A stretch of 64,000 nucleotides of DNA from the NCBI GenBank assembly GCA_021399435.1, contig JAJTUP010000001.1, positions 1,736,001 through 1,800,000 on the forward strand. Direction: 5' to 3'. The stretch's first letter is position 1; the number at the start of each line of letters is the position of its first letter. Under the pieces are notes generated by a model. It had not been told where the DNA came from. It ran no database searches and worked only from the letters and a program-made list of their open reading frames with translations. This stretch comes from Diaporthe sp. PMI_573 (lineage: Eukaryota; Ascomycota; Sordariomycetes; Diaporthales; Diaporthaceae). A program made the position numbers and the translations under genes. Positions 48,306-60,298 of this stretch are shown here, piece by piece.

Positions 48306-49737
48306 TTAGTCCCTCGTCCCCGTCGACTTGTCGCTGGTCGTCGCCGTGTCTCTCGGATGGCCCGGATTTCGCGTCAACCACGCCTCGTCGTGGTCTCCAT
48401 TCGCATATTCCTTGGACTCGTCGATGCTGCCCGAATTGCTGTGGTGCACCGTGATCTGAAACTCCCTCGTCCTCTGTATGCCACTGTTCGGGAAGGGCGG
48501 TTGGGCTTCGTCGCTCCCATTGGAAAATGAGGCGCGGACTCTCGACTCGGTGAAGGTCTTGAGCGCGACCTCTCGTTCGTTCTGGTTTCGCCCTCGTAGT
48601 TGGGAATTGCGGTGGTGGGGGGTGCTGTGCGAGTTTGAGTTTGCGAAGTAAGCGTCGCTCCGGCCGTTCTGTGCCAGCTTCACGATGAGACTGGCCATCG
48701 TCATCTCGATGTTCAACTTTGCTGTGTCTGTAGGCATTGGTGATCAGTGAATGTCATTTAGGTATAATTCGCCGTGTCGATCGCCAACGAGGTAGATAAT
48801 GTTGTCCACGACCCACGTGTTTGGACGTGCGCGCGCCGTTGGAGTACCACTTACACACTAGCGGATGGAAGAGCATGAAGACCGTCTGATTTGGAAGACT
48901 CATGAGACCGATAAGAAGGACCTGTAAGTGCAATTATGAGCTTTCGCTGGATCCAGTAACTTTATAGAGGATAGCGTGTACTCACATCCAGCGACACAGA
49001 AACGAACATCAACCTAGCATTGAACGTGACGAGCGGAGCATATTTCATCAGACCATACTGATCAAGCAGACGTTGCTTAACTATCCTCAGGAAGTAGTAG
49101 TTGAGACCGGCATCAATAAGACAGATGATGACCTTTGATGTTCTGTCCCAGTATTTGTTGATCTCAACGTACGTATTGCTGACAGGGGGAACTCGATGTG
49201 CGGGAATAAACTGTTTATTTTAGTGGTCAGTATTGACAACTCGGGGAACTGGACGCTTGCTTGGGCAGGATCCACATACTATACAGAAGACAGCAATGTT
49301 GATTGCTGTCATGACAATGGCAGTTCCCCATTTTAGCTTTGTGACGATATCCTGGGTCTCGCAAATGATGGCTATCCGGTTGATGATAATCTGCATGAGA
49401 ATCTGGACCTCGAAAACCCAGCAGAACAGGATGAAGAACAACACAGTAACGCTGTTGAAAGGGTATTAGCTGGTTGGTTGGTCCCAAGGCCACAAGGAGG
49501 AGTCCATCCTCACTTAGGGGCGACAATCCCGTGGAACAGCAAGTTCGCCAAAATCAAAATGGCGACGTTGGAAGCAACCTCAACCCAGATCATGTAAACA
49601 TATGAGCTTCGCCGCGGGTTCTTGCTTCGCCTGGTCTGCTTGACAGCCTCCCATACTGTAAGCAGGCCAAAGCCAAGCGTGAAGCCCACAGCGAGCGACG
49701 CAATGGTCTGGTCGCTCTTCTCGGCACTCATGGCCAT
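48306..49737 (-). CDS. Fungal seven-transmembrane protein of unknown function
   Basis: Integral membrane protein. Minus-strand exons 49737-49514, 49451-49280, 49210-48986, 48921-48855 and 48727-48306 give 369 aa. Seven hydrophobic segments are visible, beginning IASLAVGFTLGFGLLTV, MIWVEVASNVAILILANLLF, VLFFILFCWVFEVQILMQI, TAIVMTAINIAVFCIFI, IICLIDAGLNYYFLRIV, FNARLMFVSVSLDVLLIGL and VFMLFHPLVYTAKLNIEM. The YYFLRIVKQRL and SLPNQTVFMLFHPLVY motifs match a broad uncharacterised ascomycete membrane family that I recall but cannot name; a role is not known. The C-terminal ~115 residues are hydrophilic and disordered, probably cytosolic. The frame continues upstream to a TTG, but the first ATG is at 49737 (a second is two codons on). 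All four junctions keep frame. Confidence 0.82.
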
Positions 49738-52700
49738 TGTGCTCGCTTGCTCGCTTGACAAGCTTTTTCCGGTTGTCGATGTAAGTTTACGAGTCAGTGC
49801 CCCTTGGGCGACTGCCGAATTGCGGGTTATGGGTTTTCTTTAAACATTTCAGAATGGTCCCTGGCAGACCTGGCCACCCTCGTGGCGATCTACAGAGGGT
49901 TGCAGCAAATTCTGATGGCACTATGGGCGTTCTCTGAGCTAATGGGCTCCACAGGCGCCCCTGAGCTAGTGACGCACATAGACCATGCCTGGGATGCATG
50001 TCGACATTTGCCCCCGCATGGCGAGCCAGGCAGCCAGGGAAATAAACCCGGATGTGAGCCCAAAATGAAGGAAGTGGTGCTGAAATTGCAGGCGGGCGAA
50101 GGTGTGGGTTTGGCCTCGGCCTCGGCGTCCCTGCCTGTCAAGTGTCAGCTGCGAGTTTAGGTGGGCTCTCGCTGGGTGGACGGTCTCGGAAGCGTGCCCA
50201 TTGTGGATTCCGGGGAAATGCCGACGGCCTAGGGGTTCTTTCCCCGTTCTAGCGCAGCCCGGAGTGATCAAACAGAGTCCTCAGTCGCGATAGGTGTTCT
50301 TTCGAGATATACCGTTCATGGTATGATTACTCGAGGGGGAGTGTAAATGATCGCTCCGGCACTAGCCCGCGTCCTCGGGCGCCACACCGGACCACACTAT
50401 GCGATATTCAGGTCGGCTTGCCGACCCCAATGGCAGCTTAGTATGACCGTAAAGTCGCCGATAGGCCAAAATGTGACCCAGGATCGTCTTCCAGTCTTGG
50501 TGATGACCATCGCCCACGCTGCGAAGGCCCTGCATAGCGTAGCACCAGTTTCACTAGATGAACTATATGCGGGGCGTGGCTGATCTAACGGACTATGTTT
50601 CTGGTTCCGTTAGAAAAACCCCTGGGCATACATGAACCATTATCCCGATTACGCAACCGTTCTGGTTGGTAACAACAATGAGGATGAGGGGTTCTAACTC
50701 CAGGCTACCGCATGGACTGAAACAGGAAGCCGATTGTAGCAGCCGAACATCTTCCATGTCGCTTAATTGAATCGAAAGGTCGAGATGTGTCACCCCAACA
50801 TGATTGTAGCGGCGAAGAAGAGATGAATTCGCGTCTTGACCTGCCCATAAGACGAGAAAACGTGCAAGCCAAGGGCACCTGTCGGAACTCAAACTGCGGA
50901 AGAGTTGGTGACAGGGGCTCGCTGCCGGACCGAGCCGCTGTAACCATTCGGGGCATTAATCACACGTGGGGGCGGAGCATCTGCAGGCGCGACGTCAGGT
51001 AACACAGGAGAGCCGCCTCAAACGCATATGATAGCATACTTGTGGATATGATAGGTAAGTGATAATTGAAAATCAGCACATGAACTACACTCATGCATGT
51101 CCCTGTTTCTGACACGACCAACTGCCGTGTATATCAGTGGGGAATATGATAACTCACAACCGCACCCGAGTTCGATATGCTTAATCCTTCGGCAGTTGGT
51201 CATTGTGATGTGCAATACCAGGATGGTGATCCCATGAGTGATGCGTACGAGTACCTGCTCATGCTGCTATACACAACGAGATGTCGATGGCAAGACCCTT
51301 TCTGTGCCCGTCGAGCCAGCGATTTGCAAACCGAATCCGCTTTTATCTCGTTGACATCCATGGCACAACGCAAATATTGGGAGTGCCAAGAGTGCATGAC
51401 TCGGCCTCAAGCCCCATGATTGCAGCATACAACATTACTGTATTGTTGGCAAGTATAATTTGACCTCCTGGCTGCCACAAGGCTGATACGAGGCTGGTGC
51501 CGAGGTGAATACGCTGCGTAAAAGTCGAAGGCACGATGCCATAACTAGCCACACCGTCCCATCGGTAGAGACCAGCCTCACATATTCAGGCAAGACCCAA
51601 TGAGACAGCACGAAGGGTAAAACGATGAAGATTGGAACGACAGGACGTTAGTGGGGAAGGCGTTCGGGGGAAGCATCCCAACATCCCACAGGGCTTACAC
51701 AGGGTAATTAGGGTCAGCGTTGAGAGAGATGGAATTGTCAGCTTGTGTGCTCGTGTTGGTTGATCAATTATGTGCATGTTCGGATGCACCTCTCCTGATG
51801 TGCAATCTAAATCATACTCACAGTTGCTCTTACCTGTTCGCGTTCAAGAATCTGTCTCAACGGAGCTTGACTTTTGACATTCTTGCTGCTATTGTCTGGA
51901 CTTCCCGAGAATACTATCCCGTCTGACTCAGACAATGTTCCGAATGAATTATCACTTCAGAAGTCAAAATGTATCAGAAAGTATCCTATAGGTGATGGAG
52001 GAAAAGGGGATGCGTGAGGGAACTCCATATAATTTCATCTAAGATTCAACACTCATAGAACACCCAGAATGTGACAAGTTTCGAATTATACCCACGTCTG
52101 CATTGGTGGAACCTCTTTGCGGCCCTTTTTGATACAGAGCCTCAGGATAGTACTAATCTACTCCACGAAACTTTGACTTCGGACTGACATCCGACGCTAC
52201 TTCCAGGGCTAGACCGCCAAGGGCATACAGAGACAGAAGTGACTACAGTTAGAGAAAACTGTATGTGTAACTCGGGATAACATGTCACCGATGTACCCCA
52301 TTATAAACATTGGAGTTATGTTTACTAGTGCAAGAGATTCTTCCGAGTACGTGATTGATGAAAGCTGTTTGTCCAGAAACTCAAAGAAAGCCTATTGCGG
52401 CAAAACACCAGAAAAAGAAGGACGTTGCAATGCCGAGCGCATCATCGTGGCTTACACTTACACACGTACCGTAAAAAACCCCTGTTTGACGTGTGTATTC
52501 GTTCATTATACAATTGTGAGTTGTGGTATGACAGATGTTGAGAGACTGAGACATGCTTCTGGGCATTCAAGGGCACTGGCAGGCTATCTACCCGCCCATT
52601 GGTGTGAGCCGAGATATCTGGAGCAGTATGCTCCATCAGCCTTGGCTTGGTTGAAATGAAGTGCATGAATTCTATCAAAGATACCAGCGATCATGCCGAG

Positions 52701-54811
52701 GTCCTCGATCATATTTTGGGACTACTTGGTCTTTCGTCCAATGTGATTTTCTGTCATTTAAACCCTGTTCAGACAGGAAATGGTAAACAGCCTTTCTCAG
52801 CATTGTAGCCAGCTGGATTGAAATCTGCGCCTTGTTCAAATTAATTCCAGCCTCGAAACTTAATTACGCGTCAGTTGTTGCCCCATTTTATCGCTGGTGG
52901 ATTTTTTGCCAATTCCAGGTCAGAAGTCATCCGTCTCACCAGGCGGTGCCTGCCTGGGTACTCGTCTCATGGGATCGCAACGCCCAAAAGACTTCACATC
53001 TGCCGATTCGCCCCGCGTGAAGAAGAAAGTTACCACCCATCAGACTGTTGACAGACTGGACGGTACGAATGGAAGGGTGATATCGTAGCTCAGCCACGCG
53101 ATTGCGGATGACATCAACAGTGACAGGACGCGATGTTACCTCGGGCTTGGATCGTAGTATTGAACCAGTTCTCAATTGGAACTACGCTCCGCTTTCTTTG
53201 CTGCTGAGAAGGAGCTAATCTCGTTACCGAAACCTCGCCACACGAATGTGGATGGCCATTTTCATTGGGTAGTTGTGAGTGGCGGCCCATACCCTGGTGC
53301 AAGCTTGCCACCTCCTTTTGGTCAACTCAAGAGGATTTGCGCCAAGCAATGGCATCGTGTCTGGGTTGCTTCGAGCACGACTCCGCCGACTGCCGCCGAA
53401 GGGTGACACCCGTTTGATCCTTTTGCCGATGGCAGCGCCTTTGTACACTCGAGCTTCTAAGCGAGGATGACTTGTCGGTCTAGTCTTTTTTCTCTCTATG
53501 TTTGAAATAGGGATCGTATCGGTCTTCCCACCCCAGGACCCTGGAGGAGAAGGGATGGTGTCTGTCGGCCAAACCCGCGGAATCAACTCAAACGAAACAG
53601 AGCAGCGAGGGGGAACCGGTACCGGGCAGCGGATATCGCCCTCGGATGCCGCTTTCGGCGCAGTATCGCCGACACTACCTACCGAACATGGTTCTCGTGT
53701 TCTGCGGGAGAAAGCAGGAGGCTGTCTTAAAAGGACAAAAGGGAGTTCTCGGGCCATGCTATTGATTACATTAATCACGGTCCGAGTCATAGTATTCTGA
53801 GGCGTGGGCAGCCACGTTTTGCCCCCGTTCCTGAGGTCCCTGAGGCTCGGAAGGCGCTCTGGGGTGGAGTCGCAGTTGAGGCCGCGGCTGCTGAGCTGCT
53901 TGGCCTGCTTGGCGACCGACCGAGTCAGGCAATCTTGCTGCATCATCTATCTTATCGCTCCTTGTTATCGAAGTGAATAATATCGAAGAATAAAACGCAC
54001 AGGCTGTGTCAGACGAGGGAGCTGTCGATGTTCGCAATCATGGCTGACTTACGACTGAAGATGTTTCTCATTTGGTCCAAAGGACGGTCAAATAGGATAC
54101 CATGCATTATTAACGACCAAAAAGATGTGCACTAACAACTCAAATGCTGACTGTGTCTCCGAAAAAGAATATTTACCATTGGCCTCGCTCAACTACCAGA
54201 GACCACCAATAGCTTCGAGCTGTTCGAGACTAGCACGGCACTTTAGAGGCGACAACCCGGTCCAGTCCGCTGATCGGTGATTACCGGGTATTTGAGAGCT
54301 CAGGGGCCGTCGGGAAAGATAACGTCCTGCAGCCTCAGTGGCCCGTCGCCTTAAAGCTACAGTGGTCTTGCTGGGTAATCCTGCATTTCCGGTAACCAAG
54401 AACTAGCACTTGAGCCCTGCCTGCCCCCCGGATTCAATTGCCTTGTCAAGCTTGTCTGGGTCAACATTTAGCAGTCAAGTAGCTGACGCGATGCCATGAT
54501 GCAACCAAGTCCCGAAGATACGGATAAGGCCACATCCCATGCTGTTTGTCTGTACCAAAACACCCGGGATCTTATCTGGGTTTCTCCAATTCACATTAGC
54601 CATTAATGAGTGGCAGGCATCAGTGATAAAGTTGTAGAGTGATTGGAGGATGGGGGTGGCACGAGACTACGGCTTATATTGTAGATCATAACCCCCGCAT
54701 TGAAACGTTCCTTCGTGTGTTTTCTGGCTCGTGTGTTACTTGAAGTTGTCATACTCAAGCCTGACTACTGCCGCCTGGTACGCAAGCAACACGCCTACAG
54801 AGATAAGCAAG
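49738..54811. other. Large gene-poor region
   Basis: 5.1 kb without a gene I can support. A 118-codon frame at 49804-50160 and a 240-codon minus-strand frame at 53224-53946 are the longest; neither shows a domain, and the second overlaps an equally open opposite-strand frame (53498-53800). The last ~100 bp are the leader of the next gene. No transposon ends or RNA genes recognised. Confidence 0.45.
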
Positions 54812-56460
54812 ATGGCGGCAGATCCAGTCAAGAACCCCAGCATGGAGGAGTCCAGCATCCCCAGGAAGGAAATCGATGTTGAGAGCTCCAACGGTGAGAC
54901 GGCAGTCATCGCCGAGACGGCAAGAGTCTTGGACCACGCCGCCGAAGTCAAGCTCACCCGCAAGTTCGACTTGCGCATCCTCCCGATCTTGGCTGTCATG
55001 TGTAAGTTAATGGCCAGGCACAACTCAGTAGTGTGTCAAGCTGGCTTGTCCGTCTCTAACACTGCAAACAGACCTCTTCAATGCGCTGGACAAGGGAAAC
55101 TTGGGCAACGCCGAGACGGCAGGACTATCAGACGACCTGGGCTTCAAGTCCAACCAGTACAATTTGATCGTCGCCATCTTCTTCGTGCCCTACGTGATTT
55201 TTGCGCCCCCGATCGCCATGCTCGGCAAGAAGTTCGGCCCCAGCCTCGTGCTCCCGATCCTTATGCTCAGCTTCGGCTCGATGACGCTCCTGATGAGCGC
55301 GGCGCAGAACTTCAGCGGCGTCTTCGCCCTGCGCTGGTTCCTTGGCATGGCCGAGAGCGCCTTCTTCCCGCTGGTCATCTACTACCTGACGACTTTCTAC
55401 CGCCGCGGCGAGCTCGCGCGCCGCCTCGCCATTTTCTACGCCGCGTCCAACATCGCCAACGCATTCGCGGGGCTGCTGTCCTTCGGCGTCTTCCAGATCA
55501 AGTCCCACCGCCTCGAGAGCTGGCGCTACCTGTTTATCATCGAGGGCAGCGCGAGCGTGCTTTTCAGCGTCTTCGCCTACCTCTACCTGCCCAAGTCGGC
55601 CGCCGAGGCCAAGTTCCTCAACCCCGAGGAGAAGGAGCTCGCCCTCTACCGTATGCAAGTCGACTCGTCCTCGGTCGTGTCCGAGAAGTTCAAGCTGCGC
55701 GAGGCGCTCAAGATCTTCCGGTACCCCTCGACCTACGCATTCCTCGCGATCGAGGTCTGCCTCGGCGTCCCGCTGCAGTCCGTCTCGCTCTTCCTTCCCC
55801 AGATCGTCAGCGCCCTCAAGTACTCCACCGTCAAGACGAACCTGTACACCGTCGCCCCCAACGTCACCGGCGCGGTCATGCTGCTGGTTCTCGCTTTCAC
55901 CTCCGATTTCCTGCGCATTCGATTTCCATTCATCGTGCTTGGGTTTCTGTTCACCTTCTGCGGGTTCATCATCTTCGCGAGCATCGAGGACGTTACTGCC
56001 CAGATCCAGGTGGCCTACTTCGCAACTTTCATGATGTGCTGGGGCACGAGTGCTCCCTCGGTCATTCTGAGCACCTGGTACAAGTAAGCCTCCCGCTCCG
56101 CTCTTGCCAACGGTACCACGCAGCAAACCTTGCTAACCCGAAACTCTTAGTAACAACATCGCGGACGAGAACAAGCGTATCACGATGACATCCGTTGGTG
56201 TGCCGCTGGCCAACCTCATGGGTCTTGTCAGCAGTAACATCTTCATCAAAAAGGAAGCTCCCAAGTACGAGACCGCTCTCATCACGACGGCCGTCTTCGG
56301 TGCAACCGGCGCTGTCATTGCTGCATTGACGGGCACGTACATGATCTGGGACAATGCAAGGCGCAACAGGAAGGCTGGTGTCAAGACGGACGCACGGGAC
56401 GTCCCAACGTCCAAGCTGAGGGATGGGCCGAGTGTGCCTGAGTTCCGGTGGTTCTTGTAA
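54812..56460 (+). CDS. MFS transporter, anion:cation symporter (allantoate/nicotinate permease) type
   Basis: Plasma-membrane transporter of the ACS/Dal5-like family, which takes up small organic anions such as allantoate, nicotinate, pantothenate or biotin precursors. Exons 54812-55001, 55072-56083 and 56151-56460 give 503 aa with about 12 helices. Signatures: KLTRKFDLRILPILAVMYLF followed by NALDKGNLGNA (the family's helix-1 motif), FFVPYVIFAPPIAML, ALRWFLGMAESAFFP, YYLTTFYRRGELARRLAIFY, SWRYLFIIEGSASV, LYLPKSAAEAKFLNPEE and MCWGTSAPSVILSTWYNNNIADENKR. Both introns (70 and 67 nt) restore conserved motifs in frame. Substrate unknown. Confidence 0.92.
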
Positions 56461-56795
56461 GAGAAATTCGGGGTTATGCATAAACATCCTAGCATGCGCA
56501 TTGGCTGGGGTTATAGACCGCCAATCACGAAGAATGATCAACTTTTACCATTATTGCAAAGAAGCTTTGAAACGTAACAAGTCGAGTCCTCCATCATCAC
56601 AGTTCGAAGCCATGATCAAATTACAGATTAGAGGCGCATCTGGTCATTATTTAGATATACAAGATGGCAGTACGGCCTGCCAAAAATGCAGTCCAAGTAG
56701 ATTATATATTATGCGAATGGGCACTCATGGCAGACGGGATCTGCCCTGTTGCTTGCTTTGTCCTCCATGCTGGATACACTCGAGAAATGCATCTT
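56461..56795. other. Intergenic between convergent genes
   Basis: 335 bp of 3' flank for the MFS transporter and the minus-strand membrane protease. Nothing else seen. Confidence 0.55.
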
Positions 56796-59700
56796 TCATC
56801 GGTCTTTCGAGTAGAGACCCACATTCAGGTCCGGTAACTGAAGTACATCCGCCACCCTAGCAGACGCCGGTGTATACTCATGGCTACGTGCCATTGATAA
56901 TTCTGAACCTGGATAAGGATAGACCGATGGATATTCGTGATACGGCGAGATGTGATGACTTGGTCCCATCTCTACTGGAGGTGGAGACGCGCCCTGAGGA
57001 AAACCCACGAGACGGGCTGGTGGTTGATACGAATATCCGACAGTGGTAGAGTCCCAATTCGTGGGCTTGGGCGATTGCGCAACATGGGTGATCCTGCGAA
57101 GCTTTGTCCTTCTCAAAATAAACCAACCAACCACAAGTAAAGACAGGACGAATACGCCTATCGCAACGCCTATGCCCGCCCAAGCACCGGTTGATAGTCC
57201 ACTGTTGCTACTAGTATTTGTTGTAGCGGTCTGGGTGGGTGTTGAACTTGCTGTCTCTGTCACTAAAATTGTCGACGTAAATACCGTAGTCTGGCAACTC
57301 GGTACAGCATCGATCAATTCTGAGACACTTGCTTGGAGGCTCTTGTTCTGTTGTACCTCAACGCCGAGGAAGGCGCCCAGGACACTGATCGCAGCCACCA
57401 GGGCAGCAATGACAGCGGATATACCTGCGCAAGCCAATGCAGGCAAGCCGAAAATCTTCTTCTTGATTGTTCTGCTGGGAAGTGGCGGATGTGATCCAAT
57501 CTGCGGCAGTGATTGAGATCCAGTCTGCGGTTGCGTGTTGTACAGTGTTGAGCTGAGAGGATACCTCTCCTCACCCAGCAAGGGGTTGTGCTTTTCCTGT
57601 TGCTCAGGCTTAGAGGGTCCAGGAATTCGAGGCACATTTTCCAGCTTGACGTTCAGAACCCTATCGTTCCTCTTAACGAAATCATTGATTGAGTGCCGCA
57701 TCGCCCCAGACATGTTTGTCAAGGTCGCTTGGCTATCTGGCTGCTTACTCAATGGATGATTCGACTCGGGCGCATTTCCTCCAGGCAGGAGAAGGCGCCT
57801 ACCCCAAGACGTCTCGTGAATACCGGGGAATTCAGGGGGAATACCGAGTGCGATGGTCAGATTTCGTATGGCTGCCTCTGCGACTTCTTTTCCTACAGGT
57901 GCGCTGTCTTCGATGACCTCGGAAAGAGACTCTTTACCTTCATTGCGGTACATCGATGCTAGGTTGCCCTTCACGTCGGCACCAGTCCGCATTAGTATGT
58001 TTTGGAGAATGGTCCTGATCGCCGGAGAGTTTTCATGCGACTTTAGAAACGAGTCGATGATGGGCGAAACTTCTGAGGCTGGGGAAGATGACCTTATGGA
58101 GGAAATCAACGCCCGCGAGGCGAATATTCTGGCTTGTGACTTATTTATCGTCCCGGATTTGATGTAATGTGCGTGAGCAAGGTCTGCCAACATATCGAAA
58201 GCGGGTGGGAGTGCAGTGATCTTTCTGGTGCCCTTCAACTTTGCCTGTCCCGAGATCGAGTCGAGGGTGTGTATCAGTGGAATCAGAAATGCTGTAGTAT
58301 CAGTGCTGGCGATTACATGTCCAAAGACTCTCCCATTTATGCGATCAACGACCCAGGAGCCTGAATCGCCATGCTGTAGGGCTGATGATGGGTAGGAAGA
58401 AGAGTCCAGAAGCGGCGTATTATTGAGTGCAACCTTGGCATTTTATCAGCAAGAGATCTTTCTCGAGGTGTTCAGTTTACTACAGGACTGACCTTCCAGG
58501 CGCTCACCCAGTTACCCGATGGTAAGGGAAAGCTCATGATCCCCGGGATCATGTGGACGACGCGAGGGCCACTGACGCCGGCGAGAAGCCAAGCATCTTT
58601 GGGGCCAGATACTCGTAGTACGGGCTGACTGGCGGGATCGGTCATGTATTCTGTCGAGGCGCCATCTATGCCTGGGAAAGAATTAGGCAGCGCCAGCATG
58701 GGATCCTCAATCAGATGAAGCGACCAGTCGTCTCCACACATACTGGATCCGCGGAAAATCAACGGAGGAGGCCCGGGTAGAGTATGGTGTTGGTCAGTCT
58801 GGTCGTCTCGATGCGGGTGCTGCCCATCGTCTGATGCCGCACTTGGTCCACCGCATATTAGTGCTGATTCGATATCATCATCGTACTCGGTATCATCGGT
58901 AAAAGATCCAAAAGAAGATTCAGATTCCGAGACGCTTTGTAATTGCTTGTCAGCTGTTGTGTCATGTCCGGCCGTCATGGCGTACAACTTGTTGTCAACT
59001 TTAATGACTCCACCGATGGTGACAAGTCGCCTGGTGTCGCCATCTTCGATCACAGCAGTCTTCCCGCAAAGCGTTTCACCGGGGGTCCCCTCGACTTGGA
59101 TATTAGCCTTCGCTGCGTGGAAATTGAGTCTTTGGATCTCATAGCAGAGACGTAGAGGCGGGTGATACTGGTATTTGACCTTTCTCTTGGACAGGGCCGC
59201 GTGATATTTCCGCACATCTTCTTCGGTGCGAAAGTTGGTAAATCGTATGTATGGACACGGTTTGGTCCCTGCTTTGCTGCCCTGGATCAAGACCCTTTCA
59301 AATGGTTTGCAGCCCTCTGGTAGACCCAGATACTTGCCCTCGGCCCTGATGAACGACTCAAATTCTTGGAATTTAGTCTCTGCATCTTCAAGTTCCCGGA
59401 ACGTAGCCACCTCTTGGACGGTGTCTCCGCGCAGTTTGGTCCAGTCCACCCCTGCTAGAATTCGCCGTATTCTATCATTTCTCGTGACCAGCTCGGGTAA
59501 AGTATGTGCTACAATGCCGTTGGGCGTCGACAAAGACTGTTGAGTTGTGCCCTTGGCCTGCGTGGCGGACGATTCCGCTGGTGCGGCGTTGGTCTGTGGT
59601 TCGATCGTTGGAGACTTGGACCGCGCATCAGCAGACGCAGACTTCTTCTTATTCAGGGACTTTGCTTGCGACCCTGCATGGTTCTAAGCGAGTTCACGTA

Positions 59701-59951
59701 TTAGTGTCCATTCCCATTTCCCCTCGTGGTTGATTCGATTCGCGTAGAGCCGCTGTAGGCGCGGGTTCACCCACTGTCACTCGATCTGCTGTTGTTTGAG
59801 CTTTGACTGCAGATGTGGGTCTTTTTTGGAGTTCTGCTCGCCGGAACACATTTCGCAGAGATTTTAATGCAGACGCGTCAGAGGGTACGCCCGGGATTTG
59901 TATATTGTTGACGGTGTCGTTCAACCTGACAGCGCTGGTTAGCGGCTCCAT
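56796..59951 (-). CDS. Membrane-anchored trypsin-like protein of unknown function
   Basis: Minus-strand exons 59951-59775, 59683-58493 and 58433-56796 give 1001 aa. Residues 1-130 are polar and disordered. Residues ~130-280 have the KPCPYIRFTNFRTEEDVRKYH region, a conserved-looking N-domain. Then a trypsin-like fold: His ~299 in YAMTAGHDTT, Asp ~378 in CGDDWSLHLIED, Ser ~480 in LQHGDSGSWVVD, followed by GRVFGHVIAS. A long linker (~520-780) leads to two helices (~785-815 and ~873-896) with a Ser/Thr-rich loop between, and a Pro/Tyr-rich tail (~105 aa). No signal peptide, so the protease domain is predicted cytosolic. The first intron donor is either gtgggt (59774, chosen) or gtgaca just upstream; both keep frame. 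Trypsin-like domains of this type occur in fungal NLR-like and het-type proteins; activity is unproven. Confidence 0.78.
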
Positions 59952-60298
59952 GATGAACGAAGGGCATTATAGCCAGCTGAATGGCAACACTGATGCGGGG
60001 TGGGGGATGTTCCAGCCTTATAGGACAAAATTTCTTCAGGCAGCTGAGATTCAGCAGGACGCGATGGGATTCAGCTGGCTTTGCGCGCATTGGTGCGATA
60101 GTTTCACGACCAATTGCGGCTCTGCATTTACGCCTCGTTTCCGATAGTTCGTTTGATGGTGTCGTCCCCCTGTATACCACACAGAATTTGCAGGGCATAT
60201 AAGGCTGCGGCTTCAAGCTAGTCTTCCCAAACATTTCGATTCCCAACCGAGAGTCTTTTGGCCTGAAGGTGACACCCGAGGTGATTCAACGCACAAAT
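59952..60298. promoter_or_regulatory. Shared divergent promoter region
   Basis: 347 bp between the start codons of the trypsin-like membrane protein (minus) and its neighbour (plus). Both promoters must lie here or within the neighbouring gene. TATAAGG near 60197 is a weak TATA candidate for the plus-strand gene. Confidence 0.5.

Noticed and set aside
53224..53946. 240-codon minus-strand frame
   Set aside because: Basic, Ser/Pro-rich, no domain, and overlapped by an open plus-strand frame; no support for a gene.
55128..56126. 332-codon antisense frame over the ACS-type transporter
   Set aside because: Mirror of biased codons in the transporter exon; composition is low-complexity Glu/Asp/Gly.
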